A stretch of DNA of 64,000 nucleotides from Janthinobacterium rivuli (GCF_029690045.1 NZ_CP121464.1:5642001-5706000), one strand, 5' to 3'; numbered from the stretch's first letter, positions 52,827-62,159 are shown. Program-made: numbers and translations. The notes: a model not told the origin generated them from the letters alone.

Positions 52827-53258
52827 TCAGGCCGGCGCGGGCAGCTTGCGGCGCTCCAGCACTTCAAACAGGGCCATGCCGGCCAGCATCGCGCTCACAA
52901 ACATCCACGCCTTCGGCTGGCCCGCCAGCAGGGACACGAGGGCGGGGCCGGGACAGAAACCGGCGATGCCCCAGCCCGCGCCAAAGGCCAGGCTTCCCAG
53001 CAGCAAGCGCCGGTCGATGCGCCGCGATGCTGGCAATTGCATGGCTACACCCAACAGCGACCTGGTGCGCCGCCGCGCCAGCCAGAAGGCGGGCAGGGCC
53101 ACGCCGATGGCGCCGCCCATCACCAGCGCCAGCGACGGGTCCCAGGCGCCGGCCAGATCGAGGAAAGCGAGCACCTTGGCCGGGTTGCTCATGCCGGAGA
53201 CGATCAGGCCCAGACCAAAGACGAGGCCGCTCAACAGGGAAAGGATCAGCTTGCTCAT
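52827..53258 (-). CDS. YeeE/YedE-type sulfur transporter, C-terminal half subunit
   Basis: A 143-residue membrane protein with four predicted helices. The text [33 protein letters not shown] carries the conserved CPGPAL motif of YeeE/YedE proteins. These carry thiosulfate or other sulfur compounds and are often encoded as two halves. It overlaps the upstream partner gene by four bases (ATGA). The BigR-like repressor gene next to them suggests a role in sulfide/persulfide handling. Confidence 0.88.
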   Translation of the reverse strand: MSKLILSLLSGLVFGLGLIVSGMSNPAKVLAFLDLAGAWDPSLALVMGGAIGVALPAFWLARRRTRSLLGVAMQLPASRRIDRRLLLGSLAFGAGWGIAGFCPGPALVSLLAGQPKAWMFVSAMLAGMALFEVLERRKLPAPA

Positions 53259-53680
53259 AAGTGTCGCAACAGATACACGGTGAAGAAACCGGCCGCCATG
53301 AAGGCGCAAGTGGCCGCCAGCGAACGCGCAGACAGGCGCGACAGGCCGCACACGCCGTGGCCGCTGGTGCAGCCGGCGCCATAGCGCACACCGACGCCCA
53401 CCAGCAGGCCCGCGACGATCAGGGCCGGCGTGCCCGCGTCGATCTGTACGGGCGGCAAGGCTTGCCACAAGCGGTACAGCAGGGGCGTGCCGATCAGGCC
53501 GGCAAGAAAGGCGATACGCCAGCCCAGGTCGCCGCTGCGCGGGCGCAGCAAGCCGCCGACAATGCCGCTGATGCCGGCGATGCGGCCATTGAACAGAATC
53601 AGCAAGGCAGCGGCCAGGCCGATCAGCATGCCGCCGGCCAGCGAGGCCCACGGCGTGAAGTGCTGCCAGGCTATGTTCAT
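53255..53680 (-). CDS. YeeE/YedE-type sulfur transporter, N-terminal half subunit
   Basis: A 141-residue membrane protein. [24 protein letters not shown] and [26 protein letters not shown] are the YeeE signatures, with the conserved Cys pair spaced six residues apart (CTSGHGVC). It forms the permease with the next gene. It follows the BigR-like regulator gene by 7 bases, so all three are one operon. Confidence 0.88.
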   Translation of the reverse strand: MNIAWQHFTPWASLAGGMLIGLAAALLILFNGRIAGISGIVGGLLRPRSGDLGWRIAFLAGLIGTPLLYRLWQALPPVQIDAGTPALIVAGLLVGVGVRYGAGCTSGHGVCGLSRLSARSLAATCAFMAAGFFTVYLLRHL

Positions 53681-53687
53681 GGCAGTA

Positions 53688-54041
53688 TCAGTCGGCTTCG
53701 TCGTTGAAGCTGGGGCGCGGCGCGCAAAATTGTGCGTACAGCACTTGCAGCACGGCCAGCACGGGCGCGCTGGCGACGCGGTAATAAATCTGCTTGCCGT
53801 CGCGCCGCGTGGCCACCAGCATCTCTTCGCGCAGCACACCCAGCTGCTGCGACAGGGTCGGCTGGCCGATGCCCACTTTCTGTTCGAGGTCGCTGACGCA
53901 ATGCTCGCCCTGCGACAGCTGGCACAGCAGCATCAAACGGTCGGCATTGCCCATGGCCTTGAGCAGCGAGCTGGCCTTGTAGGCCGAGCCACGCATGGCG
54001 TCGAGGTTGTATTCGGCGTGTTGTGTTGCAACTGTCTCCAT
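53688..54041 (-). CDS. bigR: ArsR-family repressor of the BigR/SqrR persulfide-sensing type
   Basis: A 117-residue winged-helix repressor. [41 protein letters not shown] is the ArsR core. Cys40 and Cys106 (YAQFCAPR) are 66 apart, the spacing I recall for the regulatory Cys pair of BigR/SqrR/YgaV, which form a di- or tetrasulfide bridge. A third Cys48 is extra. Such repressors control sulfide-detoxification genes with YeeE-type transporters, matching the two genes downstream. The AT-rich dyad at 54082-54109 is the likely operator. Confidence 0.87.
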   Translation of the reverse strand: METVATQHAEYNLDAMRGSAYKASSLLKAMGNADRLMLLCQLSQGEHCVSDLEQKVGIGQPTLSQQLGVLREEMLVATRRDGKQIYYRVASAPVLAVLQVLYAQFCAPRPSFNDEAD

Positions 54042-54081
54042 CTTGCCCTCCCACAGGCGGTCATATTGAACATCGTGCGAT

Positions 54082-54109
54082 AAACAATATACTAATCAAT
54101 ATATTGTTT
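54082..54109. promoter_or_regulatory. probable BigR operator
   Basis: AAACAATATA (54082-54091) and TATATTGTTT (54100-54109) are perfect 10-bp inverted arms with an 8-base spacer. They lie about 40 bases upstream of the BigR-like gene start. AT-rich dyads are typical for BigR/SqrR. Confidence 0.7.
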
Positions 54110-54372
54110 TCGTGCTGGCGATTCGCACAAAAAAACAACAGTGTTTTTCGACGATAGCGTGCTCATGCCAAGTGTGCGGCAGCGATAGCCTGCGCGCTAT
54201 CAAAATGATAAATATTCGTAATTTAAAGCAAATATACGTAGCAAAATTGCCACGATTTGTGCTGTAATAAGACCTCATCAGAAAAATCGTGATACGCCCC
54301 CGTACAGGCGAATTATCCGTCCATGCGCAGGCCGGTTTCGGCCGCGCCGCACGGTGAACCAGGGAGTCAAAG
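54110..54372. other. AT-rich promoter region between the BigR operon and the 134-aa gene
   Basis: Divergent intergenic DNA with the lowest GC in this part (TGATAAATATTCGTAATTTAAAG near 54207). It carries no gene I can support. The ribosome-binding site CAGGGAG of the next gene ends it. Confidence 0.4.
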
Positions 54373-54777
54373 ATGAAGATACTTGAGCCGCTATGCATGG
54401 CCATGCTGGCGCTGTCGGCGTGTGCCGGCAATGTGGCGGCCAGCGATAGTTCCCCGCCCACGGCACGCGCGCCTGCCGTCAGCGACGACAGTCTCGGTTT
54501 CACCAGCACGGCCGACAATCCCGGCTGGGAAACACCGGACTTGCCGTATGCGCGCCTGCTGACGCAGGGCACGACGCTCAATGCCACCCCGCGCTGGCGC
54601 AGCGCCGGTGCGCGCCAGGGCGCATTGCCGCCGCCTGCGGCCACCATCCCGGCGGTACAGCAAGCGAACGTGCCGCCGCCTGTGCCCGAAGCGAGCATGG
54701 TCTCGATGTTGCTGGTGGGACTGGGCTTGCTGGCCTTTAGCATGCACGGTGAAAAACAGGAAAAATTCGATAGCTGA
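54373..54777 (+). CDS. exported protein with PEP-CTERM-like C-terminus, unknown function
   Basis: A 134-residue protein. The N-terminus is a signal peptide or lipobox (MLALSAC, Cys17). The middle is Pro/Ala-rich and of low complexity. The end VPEASMVSMLLVGLGLLAFSMHGEKQEK resembles a PEP-CTERM sorting tail: VPE, a hydrophobic segment, then charged residues; but the usual Arg-rich end is replaced by HGEKQEK. It follows CAGGGAG and precedes a strong terminator, so it is a monocistronic gene. No function is known. Confidence 0.65.
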   Translation: MKILEPLCMAMLALSACAGNVAASDSSPPTARAPAVSDDSLGFTSTADNPGWETPDLPYARLLTQGTTLNATPRWRSAGARQGALPPPAATIPAVQQANVPPPVPEASMVSMLLVGLGLLAFSMHGEKQEKFDS

Positions 54778-54807
54778 GCGTATTTCGGCGGCCGATGCCG
54801 CTGCCTT

Positions 54808-54839
54808 AAAAAAAATTCCGCCTTGTGCGGAATTTTTTT
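54808..54839. terminator. bidirectional Rho-independent terminator
   Basis: AAAAAAAATTCCGC (54808-54821), loop CTTGT, GCGGAATTTTTTT (54827-54839). Symmetrical A/T tails let it stop both the 134-aa gene (+) and the 59-aa gene (-). Confidence 0.9.
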
Positions 54840-54860
54840 GACCACGTCAATCGTCCGGCC

Positions 54861-55040
54861 TCACTTGTCCAGCAAGCGGCAGACTCTTTCGATATTCCCC
54901 ACAGGAATGCCTGACTTCAGGGCGCGCGCGATGCAGGCCGCCTTGTCCGTGCCCGAGGCGGAAATGAGCACGAAGGCCGTGCCCAGGGCGCTGACGGCAA
55001 CCAGCAGGATCAGCACGCCCTTGACGATATCCCAGTTCAT
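54861..55040 (-). CDS. small single-span membrane protein, unknown function
   Basis: A 59-residue protein read from ATG 55040 to TGA 54861. One hydrophobic helix (VLILLVAVSALGTAFVLISA, residues 9-28) is followed by a short cytosolic or periplasmic tail with Cys36 and Cys54 (KAACIARALKSG, VCRLLDK). It lies just upstream of the bidirectional terminator and 19 bases after the DUF1697 gene, same strand. The upstream sequence lacks a strong ribosome-binding site. I think it is real because codon bias and hydrophobicity fit, but I know no family. Confidence 0.6.
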   Translation of the reverse strand: MNWDIVKGVLILLVAVSALGTAFVLISASGTDKAACIARALKSGIPVGNIERVCRLLDK

Positions 55041-55059
55041 GGCGTCTCGATGGTAGACA

Positions 55060-55641
55060 TCAGTGCTCCTTGGCAGATGTGGCTGCCGCCTCCGGCCCGT
55101 TCAGCAGCGCCTGTAATTTTTGCATGGTGGCCCAGTTGCGCGAGGTGACGCCATCGCCCAGCAGCACACCGAGCGCCGCCACCACCTTGCTGGCCAGCAC
55201 GCCGTCGGGACACCAGGCATACGCGGCCCATTGGCCCAGCGCCAGCGCTTCCGGCTGCCACGGCCGCTGCAGCAAGGGCGCCAGGCGCTGCATGTCGGCC
55301 GGATTGTTCAGCACCAGGGTCAGCAGACGGGCCGCATCGGCCGCTGGCGCCAACGTGTTTTGTTCGATCAGTTCGGCAAACTGGCTGGCCGACAGCACCG
55401 TCACCCTGGCCGCCACGCCCAGTTTCAGCACCAGCGCTTCCTCGATGCGGGCAGCGGCGTCGGCCGGCGCGACCTTGCCGCCGTCATACACGACGTTACC
55501 GCTGTTGAGCACGGTGCGCGCCTGCGCAAAACCCAGGTCGCCCAGCAGTTTGCGCAGGTCGGCCATGGCCACGCGCTTGGCGCGGCCCACATTGATGCCG
55601 CGCAAAAACGCCACTTGCTGACTGTTTTCCATCTGTGCCAT
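55060..55641 (-). CDS. DUF1697 family protein
   Basis: A 193-residue soluble protein. QQVAFLRGINVGRAKRVAMADLRKLLGDLGFAQARTVLNSGNVVYDG is the DUF1697 signature. The fold is a ferredoxin-like pair in known structures and no function is established. ATG 55641 follows AGGAG by 9 bases. It lies 15 bases downstream of the histidine kinase gene in the same direction, so it is likely cotranscribed. Confidence 0.88.
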   Translation of the reverse strand: MAQMENSQQVAFLRGINVGRAKRVAMADLRKLLGDLGFAQARTVLNSGNVVYDGGKVAPADAAARIEEALVLKLGVAARVTVLSASQFAELIEQNTLAPAADAARLLTLVLNNPADMQRLAPLLQRPWQPEALALGQWAAYAWCPDGVLASKVVAALGVLLGDGVTSRNWATMQKLQALLNGPEAAATSAKEH

Positions 55642-55656
55642 GTCTTGTCTCCTTGC

Positions 55657-57234
55657 CTATGCCTGGCCGGCCGGCACGCTGGCGGCGCCTTCCGGCAATG
55701 GCGTCACCTTGGGCAAGCGCAGCAGGAACGTCGCGCCCTGCCCCAAGGTGCTGCTGACCGTGATGGTGCCGCCAAACTGCTTGGCAATCAAGTTGAATAC
55801 GATATTCAAGCCCAGGCCCGTGCCGCCCTGTCCCCGCCGCGTGGTGACAAACGGATCGAACACGCGGTCGAGCATGTCGGGCGCGATGCCGCGGCCGTTG
55901 TCGCGCACCTGCATGGCGATCCAGTCCTTGTCGCCATGCACGCCGATATGGATATGGCCGTCCGTGTCCGCATCAAAGGCGTGCTCGACGCAGTTCAGTA
56001 CCAGGTTGGTCAGCACCTGCGCCAGCGCGCCCGGATAGCTGTCGAGCATGATGCCGGGTGGGCAATCGATATCGATGCGGATGCGCGTCTTTTTCAGGGT
56101 CGGCTGCAGGCTCGAGATCACCTCGCCAATATAGTCGCGCAATTCAAATAAACGGCGCGCCTCGCTGACCTGGTCGACGGCGATCTGCTTGAAGCTGTGG
56201 ATCAAGTGCGCGGCGCGGTAGGCATTGTTCATGATCAGGCGCGCGCTTTCGCCGGCCGTTTCCAGGTAGCGCACGATATCGGTCTTCTTCACGCTGCCGC
56301 CGGCCACCGCCGCGCTGATCTCATCGGTCGCTTCCTTCAGCACCGAGGCACTGGTCAGCGCGATGCCGACCGGGGTGTTGATTTCATGCGCCACGCCGGC
56401 CACCAGGCTGCCCAGCGAGGCCAGGCGTTCCGACTGCAGCAACGATTCCTGCGCGCGGCGCAGCTCGTCCATGGCCTGCGCCGTTGCCTGCTGCGAGCGG
56501 CGCGCCATGTCTTCCGCCTCGCGGCTGCCCTCGATGATGGACTTGAGCTTGCGCTGCACGGCATTGAAGCCGCGGATCACGTCGCCCAGTTCGTCGCGCC
56601 GGTTTTCCGGCAGCTCTTCAACCTCGTCGCTGCCGCGCGTGGCCAGGTCGAACAAGCCGTCGCGCAACTGTTTCAAGGGGCCAAAGACGATGCGCAGGCT
56701 CAGCGCCAGGGCGCCCACCAAAATGATGTCAAGCAGCAACACTTCCAGCACCTTGCGCCGCACTTCGCCGCGCAGGGCCGCATCGATCTGGGCGCGGCTG
56801 AAATTGACGATAACCTTGCCGACGATCACCGGCTTGCCGCCCGTGGCCGCAGCCACGGCGTCGCGGAACACCAGCGGCGCCTCGACGGGCGTGCCGCCCA
56901 TGGCTACGTCGGCGCTCAAGGGCACCAGGGTGCCGGCCGCGTCGCGCACTTCGCCGGCGAACAGGCCGACGGAGGCGTCGTAGACGCGAATACCAACCAG
57001 TTCCGGCGGCAGCATTTCTGCCGCGACAATGCTGTCAACCTTGGATTTGTCGAGGTCCCACAGGGCCGAAGGCAAGCTGGTCTGCAAGCGCGTCAGCACG
57101 CCGCTGCGCAGGCGCGCGCTGCCCGATTCGAGTTCCTGGCTCAGTGTATATTGGGTATAGGTACCCGAAATGCCCAGCACCAGGGTGACGATCACGACAA
57201 AAAGCAGGGTCAGCCGGACTTGGATACTCACCAT
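55657..57234 (-). CDS. orphan sensor histidine kinase
   Basis: A 525-residue membrane kinase. TM1 (RLTLLFVVIVTLVLGISGTY) and TM2 (VLLLDIILVGALALSLRI, about 170-190) bracket a periplasmic sensor of about 140 residues. HAMP and coiled coil (about 200-275) precede an H box VAGVAHEINTPVG and HATPase_c with NLVLNCVEHAFD, NGRGIAPDM and GTGLGLNIVFNLIAK. No response regulator gene is adjacent. The neighbours are a DUF1697 gene downstream and an HDOD operon across a divergent gap, so its partner must be elsewhere or the HDOD system. Confidence 0.88.
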   Translation of the reverse strand: MVSIQVRLTLLFVVIVTLVLGISGTYTQYTLSQELESGSARLRSGVLTRLQTSLPSALWDLDKSKVDSIVAAEMLPPELVGIRVYDASVGLFAGEVRDAAGTLVPLSADVAMGGTPVEAPLVFRDAVAAATGGKPVIVGKVIVNFSRAQIDAALRGEVRRKVLEVLLLDIILVGALALSLRIVFGPLKQLRDGLFDLATRGSDEVEELPENRRDELGDVIRGFNAVQRKLKSIIEGSREAEDMARRSQQATAQAMDELRRAQESLLQSERLASLGSLVAGVAHEINTPVGIALTSASVLKEATDEISAAVAGGSVKKTDIVRYLETAGESARLIMNNAYRAAHLIHSFKQIAVDQVSEARRLFELRDYIGEVISSLQPTLKKTRIRIDIDCPPGIMLDSYPGALAQVLTNLVLNCVEHAFDADTDGHIHIGVHGDKDWIAMQVRDNGRGIAPDMLDRVFDPFVTTRRGQGGTGLGLNIVFNLIAKQFGGTITVSSTLGQGATFLLRLPKVTPLPEGAASVPAGQA

Positions 57235-57435
57235 CGATCAATACTCCCCGTGCCAGGCCGCCAGCCCGCGGCGCGGGCGCACAGACGTCAGCGGACAACA
57301 GCCTGAATCAAATGTACGGTATGACATGCTTATTGGCAAGATTTACAGCAATGCCGTTTTCCTCAGGGCCTTGATACAGGTTGAGACATTGCGTCATGGC
57401 AATGGTAATATCCCGCAATCATCTAAGGAGTCGTC

Positions 57436-57774
57436 ATGGCGGTCATGCATCAACATCTACCCCTGGAACAAGTTCGTCCTGGCATGGTCTTGTCGGATGT
57501 CTTGCTCGATGCGCATGGACAAGTGCTGCTGCCGCAAGGCGCGGTACTCACGGAAAACATGCTGGCCCTGATGCCGCGCCACAACATCGACATGCTGCCG
57601 ATCCAGGCGCCGCCACCGTCACCCGAAGAAATCGCCGCGCAACAGGCGGCCGACAGTGAACGGCTGGCCTACCTGTTCCGCAAGCATGACCCCGAGGATC
57701 CCTTGGACGCGGCCACCACCTTGCTGCGCGCCTATGTCACGGCTTACCGCCTGGGCACGGGAGAGGCCGCATGA
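57436..57774 (+). CDS. small HD-GYP-associated (DUF3391-like) domain protein
   Basis: A 112-residue protein. LEQVRPGMVLSDVLLDAHGQVLLPQGAVLTENMLALMPRHNIDML resembles the N-terminal cap of many HD-GYP c-di-GMP phosphodiesterases; here it stands alone with a C-terminal helix (SERLAYLFRKHD). It overlaps the HDOD gene by four bases (ATGA) and starts after AAGGAG. Possibly it recruits or regulates the HDOD protein. No function is known for the lone form. Confidence 0.7.
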   Translation: MAVMHQHLPLEQVRPGMVLSDVLLDAHGQVLLPQGAVLTENMLALMPRHNIDMLPIQAPPPSPEEIAAQQAADSERLAYLFRKHDPEDPLDAATTLLRAYVTAYRLGTGEAA

Positions 57775-58616
57775 GCACCCAGCTGACGCTCGACGACATC
57801 GTCGCCCACCTCGACGATCTGCCCTCGCTGCCCGCCGTCGTGATGGAACTGCTCAACAGCATCGACCAGGAAGACGTCGATATTTCCGTGCTGGCCAAAA
57901 AAGTGTCATACGACCAGGCGCTGACGGCAAAAACCCTGCGCCTGGCCAACTCCTCGCAATATGGCTTGCAAGTCAAAGCCACCACCATCCAGCAGGCGAT
58001 CACTTACCTAGGCTTCCAGACGACGCGCAGCCTGATCACGTCGGCCGCCATCACGGGTTGCTTCCCGGAAGGACGCTGCCCCGGTTTCGACGACAAGGCT
58101 TTCTGGCGCCATTCGGTGGCCACGGCCGCTTGCGCCAAGGTGCTGGCGCGGCAGATCCGCTTCAACCAGGACTACGCCTTCACGGCCGGCCTGCTGCACA
58201 ACATCGGCCGCCTGGTGCTGGTCAGCAGCTTTCCCGCGCACTACGCGCAAGTCATCGCGCACCAGGCGGCGCACGATTGCAGCCTGCTCGAAGCGGAGCA
58301 GACCGTGCTGGGCGTGGACCACGTGCAGGCGGGCGTGGCGCTGGCCGAGCACTGGAATTTTTCCGACACCATGCGTCTGGCGCTGGGCAACTACCTGCAG
58401 CCGGAAACGCCGGGAGCAGGCTTCCTCGCATCGCTGATCCACGTGGCCAATGCGATTGTGTGCGCGCTCGACCTGGCGCAGGCGGGCGACGACATGGTGC
58501 CGCGCGTCTCGCCGGTGGCCTGGGATGCGCTGGGCCTGGGCGAAGACACGTATCTGCAGCTGTTCCGCGAAACGGAGCTGCGCTACGATGAAATCACCTC
58601 GGCGCTGCTGAGCTAA
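57771..58616 (+). CDS. HDOD-domain signalling protein
   Basis: A 281-residue soluble protein. The HDOD core (about 20-215) includes LPSLPAVVMELLNSIDQEDVDISVLAKKVSYDQALTAKTLRLANSS, ITYLGFQTTRSLI and FTAGLLHNIGRLVL. The HD residues are degenerate (LLHNIG), as in HDOD proteins, which are non-enzymatic regulators in motility and c-di-GMP pathways. It is translated together with the small domain gene before it. Its link to the orphan kinase across the gap is positional only. Confidence 0.88.
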   Translation: MSTQLTLDDIVAHLDDLPSLPAVVMELLNSIDQEDVDISVLAKKVSYDQALTAKTLRLANSSQYGLQVKATTIQQAITYLGFQTTRSLITSAAITGCFPEGRCPGFDDKAFWRHSVATAACAKVLARQIRFNQDYAFTAGLLHNIGRLVLVSSFPAHYAQVIAHQAAHDCSLLEAEQTVLGVDHVQAGVALAEHWNFSDTMRLALGNYLQPETPGAGFLASLIHVANAIVCALDLAQAGDDMVPRVSPVAWDALGLGEDTYLQLFRETELRYDEITSALLS

Positions 58617-58757
58617 ACACTGGCGCAAACGCAAACGGCTCTCGCTGCGAGGCGAAAGCCGTTAGGGGTATTACGGTACGTCCATGCTGCCCGGTCCACG
58701 CCAGCCTGTTGCCGCCAGCAGCTACGCAAGCGGCACAGTCAGCGTACAACCGCCACA

Positions 58758-59084
58758 TCAGTGCGCGTAATTCGATTCTTGCGCATCGCCGCGGTCTTCC
58801 GCTTTTGGACGGCCCTGGGCGTCGGACAAACGATACTTGGTGCGGCGGTCGCCCATCAGGTCGCGCAGGTCACGGATGCTCATGCCCGTCACTTCGTGCA
58901 TGCGGATCAGCAGCGAGGCGCCGACCGGCAAGCGGTGGTGGCGGATCTTGCTGATGACGGGTGGCGCCACTTCCAGCAGACGCGACAGGGCTGCATCGTT
59001 TTTCAGCTGCATCTTGCTCAGCAGAATATCCAGCAGGTGGTTCGGGTTGTAACTCTCTTGCGATGCTAATGCATGATGTGCCAT
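58758..59084 (-). CDS. small HTH (Cro/CI-like) DNA-binding protein
   Basis: A 108-residue protein. PNHLLDILLSKMQLKNDAALSRLLEVAPPVISKIRHHRLPVGASLLIRMHEVTGMSIRDLRDLMG reads as a lambda-repressor-like helix-turn-helix (residues about 15-78), with a charged tail (RRTKYRLSDAQGRPKAEDR). I recall near-identical proteins in Oxalobacteraceae without assigned function. An inverted repeat TGCAATTCA-N6-TGAATTGCA at 59271-59294 lies about 190 bases upstream and could be its own operator. Confidence 0.75.
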   Translation of the reverse strand: MAHHALASQESYNPNHLLDILLSKMQLKNDAALSRLLEVAPPVISKIRHHRLPVGASLLIRMHEVTGMSIRDLRDLMGDRRTKYRLSDAQGRPKAEDRGDAQESNYAH

Positions 59085-59730
59085 GATTTTTCCTCGTCTG
59101 GTGAATGTAGAAAATAATGCCGATTCGAACTTAAGGCTGGCTTAGAGTGTTTAATTAAATAAACGTCTTTCCATCGGATTCAGCCTCCCCTCCTTATCGC
59201 ACTGCCTGCACAGGACCTGCACAGCCACGCCCAGCCAAGGTACGCAGCTTGCCGCGTGGCTAAAAGCACGTGCAATTCACTGAAATGAATTGCATATAAG
59301 ACAATATACTAGCCCAATCACGCAGCATCTGCGCCTCGCGCAAACTTCCTGATTGTTAAATATCAATCAAGCTGCTGGTTGGCTTGGCAACGATGCTATT
59401 TCAACACATTAGGATGCCAGCGGGCGCACACAAGGCTTTGCAGCAACTTGTTACAAATCAATGGTGTCGCACGGCAATAAATGCTTTTAGGCATTACTGA
59501 AAATGGGCGCATATGCAGGCGGCAACCTTGTCGGCAAGGTAAGCACAACATGGCCCGCCCCGGCGATTTACGCTAAACTATGGCCTGAACTTGCAGCGAG
59601 CCTGCCACCGGGCAGCCAGAGGCGCCCGGCCGGTCATCCACCGCGCCCGCCCCTGAGCGGCCCCCTGCGCTGCAGCATCCTGCCCAACCCTCTTGTTTGC
59701 CGCCACACTTACCGATAAGCGCCCGACGCC
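59085..59730. other. 646-base divergent intergenic region upstream of miaB and the HTH gene
   Basis: An AT-rich region without a supported gene. It contains TGCAATTCA-CTGAAA-TGAATTGCA (59271-59294, perfect 9-bp arms) next to AT-rich CATATAAGACAATATACT, and TGATTG-N8-CAATCA (59350-59369). These look like regulator sites. The last 150 bases are GC-rich, with an open frame (59503-59718) I judge non-coding. Confidence 0.5.
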
Positions 59731-61098
59731 ATGCAGAAAAAAGTATTCATTAAAACCTTCGGCTGCCAGATGAACGAGTACGACTCGGACAAGATGGCCG
59801 ACGTGCTGGGCGCCTCCGATGGCCTGGTGCGCACCGACACGCCGGAAGATGCCGATGTGATCCTGCTCAATACCTGCTCCGTGCGCGAAAAGGCGCAGGA
59901 AAAAGTGTTTTCCGACCTGGGCCGTCTGCGCGAGCTGAAACTGGCCAAGCCGCACCTGTTGATCGGTGTAGGCGGCTGCGTGGCGTCGCAGGAAGGCGAC
60001 GCCATCGTCAAGCGCGCGCCGTATGTCGACATGGTCTTCGGCCCGCAAACCCTGCACCGCCTGCCGCAGATGATCGAGTTGCGCCGCGCCAGCGGCGATG
60101 CGCAAGTGGACATCAGCTTCCCGGAAATCGAAAAGTTCGACCACATGCCGCCGGCCAAGGTGGAAGGCGCCTCGGCGTTCGTCTCCATCATGGAAGGCTG
60201 CAGCAAATATTGCAGCTACTGCGTCGTGCCCTACACGCGCGGCGAGGAAGTCTCGCGCCGCTTCGAGGACGTGCTGACGGAAGTGGCGGGCCTGGCCGCC
60301 CAGGGCGTCAAGGAAATCACGCTGCTGGGCCAGAACGTGAACGCCTACCGGGGCGCGATGGAAGGCGGAGACATCGCCGACTTCGCCCTGCTGCTCGAAT
60401 ACGTGGCCGACATTCCCGGCATCGAGCGCATGCGCTTCGTCACCAGCCACCCGAAGGAATTCACGCAGCGCCTGATCGACGCGTACGCGAAGATCCCGCA
60501 GCTGGTCGACCATTTATATCTGCCGGCGCAGCACGGTTCCGACAAGATCCTCGGCGCCATGAAGCGCGGCTACACGGGCCTCGAATACAAGTCCATCATC
60601 CGCCGCATCCGCGCCGTGCGCCCGAACATGGCCATTTCGTCGGACTTCATCGTCGGTTTCCCCGGCGAGACGCAGGCCGACTTCGACGCCATGATGAAGC
60701 TGATCGCGGACGTGGGCTTTGACAACAGCTACAGCTTCATCTTCAGCAAACGCCCCGGCACGCCGGCCGCCAGCCTGGAAGACGACACGCCGCATGAAGT
60801 CAAGCTGGCCCGTTTGCAGCAGCTGCAGGCGGCCATCGACGCCAACACGCGCAAGTACAGCCTGGCCATGGTGGGCACCGTGCAAACCATCCTCGTCGAA
60901 GGCCGTTCGAAGAAGGACACAATTGATCGTGAGCTGCAAGGCCGCACGGAAAACAACCGCGTGGTCAACTTCGACGCCGGCCCCGACGGTTTGCAATTGA
61001 TCGGCCAGCTGGTCGACGTGCGCATCACCGAAAGCCATTCCTACACCCTGCGCGGCGAACTCGTCGCCAGCGCACCCGCATTGAAAAGAGCCAGTTGA
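59731..61098 (+). CDS. miaB: tRNA-2-methylthio-N6-dimethylallyladenosine synthase MiaB
   Basis: A 455-residue radical SAM methylthiotransferase that adds the methylthio group to i6A37 made by MiaA. UPF0004 domain cysteines are in [21 protein letters not shown] and [10 protein letters not shown]; the radical SAM cluster CxxxCxxC is in [17 protein letters not shown]. The TRAM domain is at the end (about 385-450). Its TGA stop overlaps the TTG start of the PhoH gene. Confidence 0.95.
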   Translation: MQKKVFIKTFGCQMNEYDSDKMADVLGASDGLVRTDTPEDADVILLNTCSVREKAQEKVFSDLGRLRELKLAKPHLLIGVGGCVASQEGDAIVKRAPYVDMVFGPQTLHRLPQMIELRRASGDAQVDISFPEIEKFDHMPPAKVEGASAFVSIMEGCSKYCSYCVVPYTRGEEVSRRFEDVLTEVAGLAAQGVKEITLLGQNVNAYRGAMEGGDIADFALLLEYVADIPGIERMRFVTSHPKEFTQRLIDAYAKIPQLVDHLYLPAQHGSDKILGAMKRGYTGLEYKSIIRRIRAVRPNMAISSDFIVGFPGETQADFDAMMKLIADVGFDNSYSFIFSKRPGTPAASLEDDTPHEVKLARLQQLQAAIDANTRKYSLAMVGTVQTILVEGRSKKDTIDRELQGRTENNRVVNFDAGPDGLQLIGQLVDVRITESHSYTLRGELVASAPALKRAS

Positions 61099-62159
61099 AA
61101 ACCAAAGCCCCGATACAGCCGCATTACTTCATCCCCGAGCCGCTGGACAACACGCGCCTGGCGCACCTGTGCGGCCCCCTCGATGAAAACCTGCGCCAGA
61201 TTTCCGCCGCCCTCGACGTGACGATCTTCCGCCGCGGCGAGAAATTCATCGTCGGCGGCAGCAATGCCGAACGCGCAGTGGAAATCCTGGAACAGTTCTA
61301 CGCCATCGCCAACAAGGTCGTGCCGCTGGAAGAAGTGCAACTGGCCCTGGTGGAGCAGCGCGCGGGCCTGTCCGCCGCCTCGGAACACCACGCCAACGCG
61401 CCCGCCAGCACCTTCGTCGAGCCGGACATCGCCAGCCCCGTGCTGAAAACGCGGCGCTCCGACCTGCGCGGGCGCACGCCGCACCAGATCGCGTATTTGC
61501 GCGACATCCTCGAACACGACATCAGCTTCGGCGTGGGTCCGGCCGGCACGGGTAAAACCTACCTGGCCGTCGCCTGCGCCGTCGACGCGCTCGAGCGCGA
61601 TGCCGTCAAGCGCATCATCCTGACGCGCCCCGCCGTCGAAGCGGGCGAACGCCTGGGCTTTCTGCCGGGCGACCTGGCGCAAAAGGTCGACCCGTATCTG
61701 CGTCCCCTGTACGACGCGCTGTACGATTTGCTGGGCTTTGACCGCACGCAAAAGCTGTTTGAAAAACAGGTGATCGAGATCGCCCCGCTGGCCTACATGC
61801 GCGGACGCACCCTGAACCACGCCTTCGTCATCCTCGATGAAGCGCAAAACACCACCGTCGAACAGATGAAGATGTTCTTGACGCGCATCGGCTTTGGCAG
61901 CAAGGCCGTGGTGACGGGCGACGTCACGCAAGTCGACCTGCACAAGAGCCAGACGAGCGGCCTGATCGACGCCGTGCATGTGCTGAAAGATGTGCGCGGC
62001 ATCGGCTTCACGCAATTTAACAGCACCGACGTGGTGCGCCACCCGCTCGTCGCACGCATCGTCGACGCGTATGAAACGGCGCAGGCGGCCAACGCCGACG
62101 CCGCCCACCTGCCCTCCTTATTGAAACCAGCTGCCGCCAAAAATGTCCGAAAAAAATAA
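61095..62159 (+). CDS. ybeZ: PhoH-family ATPase YbeZ
   Basis: A 354-residue P-loop ATPase of the PhoH family, a partner of the endoribonuclease YbeY in ribosome and rRNA quality control. Walker A is [15 protein letters not shown] and Walker B is [48 protein letters not shown] is the family signature. Translation starts at TTG 61095, overlapping the miaB stop by four bases (TTGA); this is an uncommon start codon but the only one that fits the start of the conserved text. It overlaps ybeY by 17 bases. Confidence 0.93.
   Translation: MKTKAPIQPHYFIPEPLDNTRLAHLCGPLDENLRQISAALDVTIFRRGEKFIVGGSNAERAVEILEQFYAIANKVVPLEEVQLALVEQRAGLSAASEHHANAPASTFVEPDIASPVLKTRRSDLRGRTPHQIAYLRDILEHDISFGVGPAGTGKTYLAVACAVDALERDAVKRIILTRPAVEAGERLGFLPGDLAQKVDPYLRPLYDALYDLLGFDRTQKLFEKQVIEIAPLAYMRGRTLNHAFVILDEAQNTTVEQMKMFLTRIGFGSKAVVTGDVTQVDLHKSQTSGLIDAVHVLKDVRGIGFTQFNSTDVVRHPLVARIVDAYETAQAANADAAHLPSLLKPAAAKNVRKK

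Noticed and set aside
59503..59718. 71-aa frame upstream of miaB
   Set aside because: Pro/Arg-rich translation, no ribosome-binding site, inside a promoter region.
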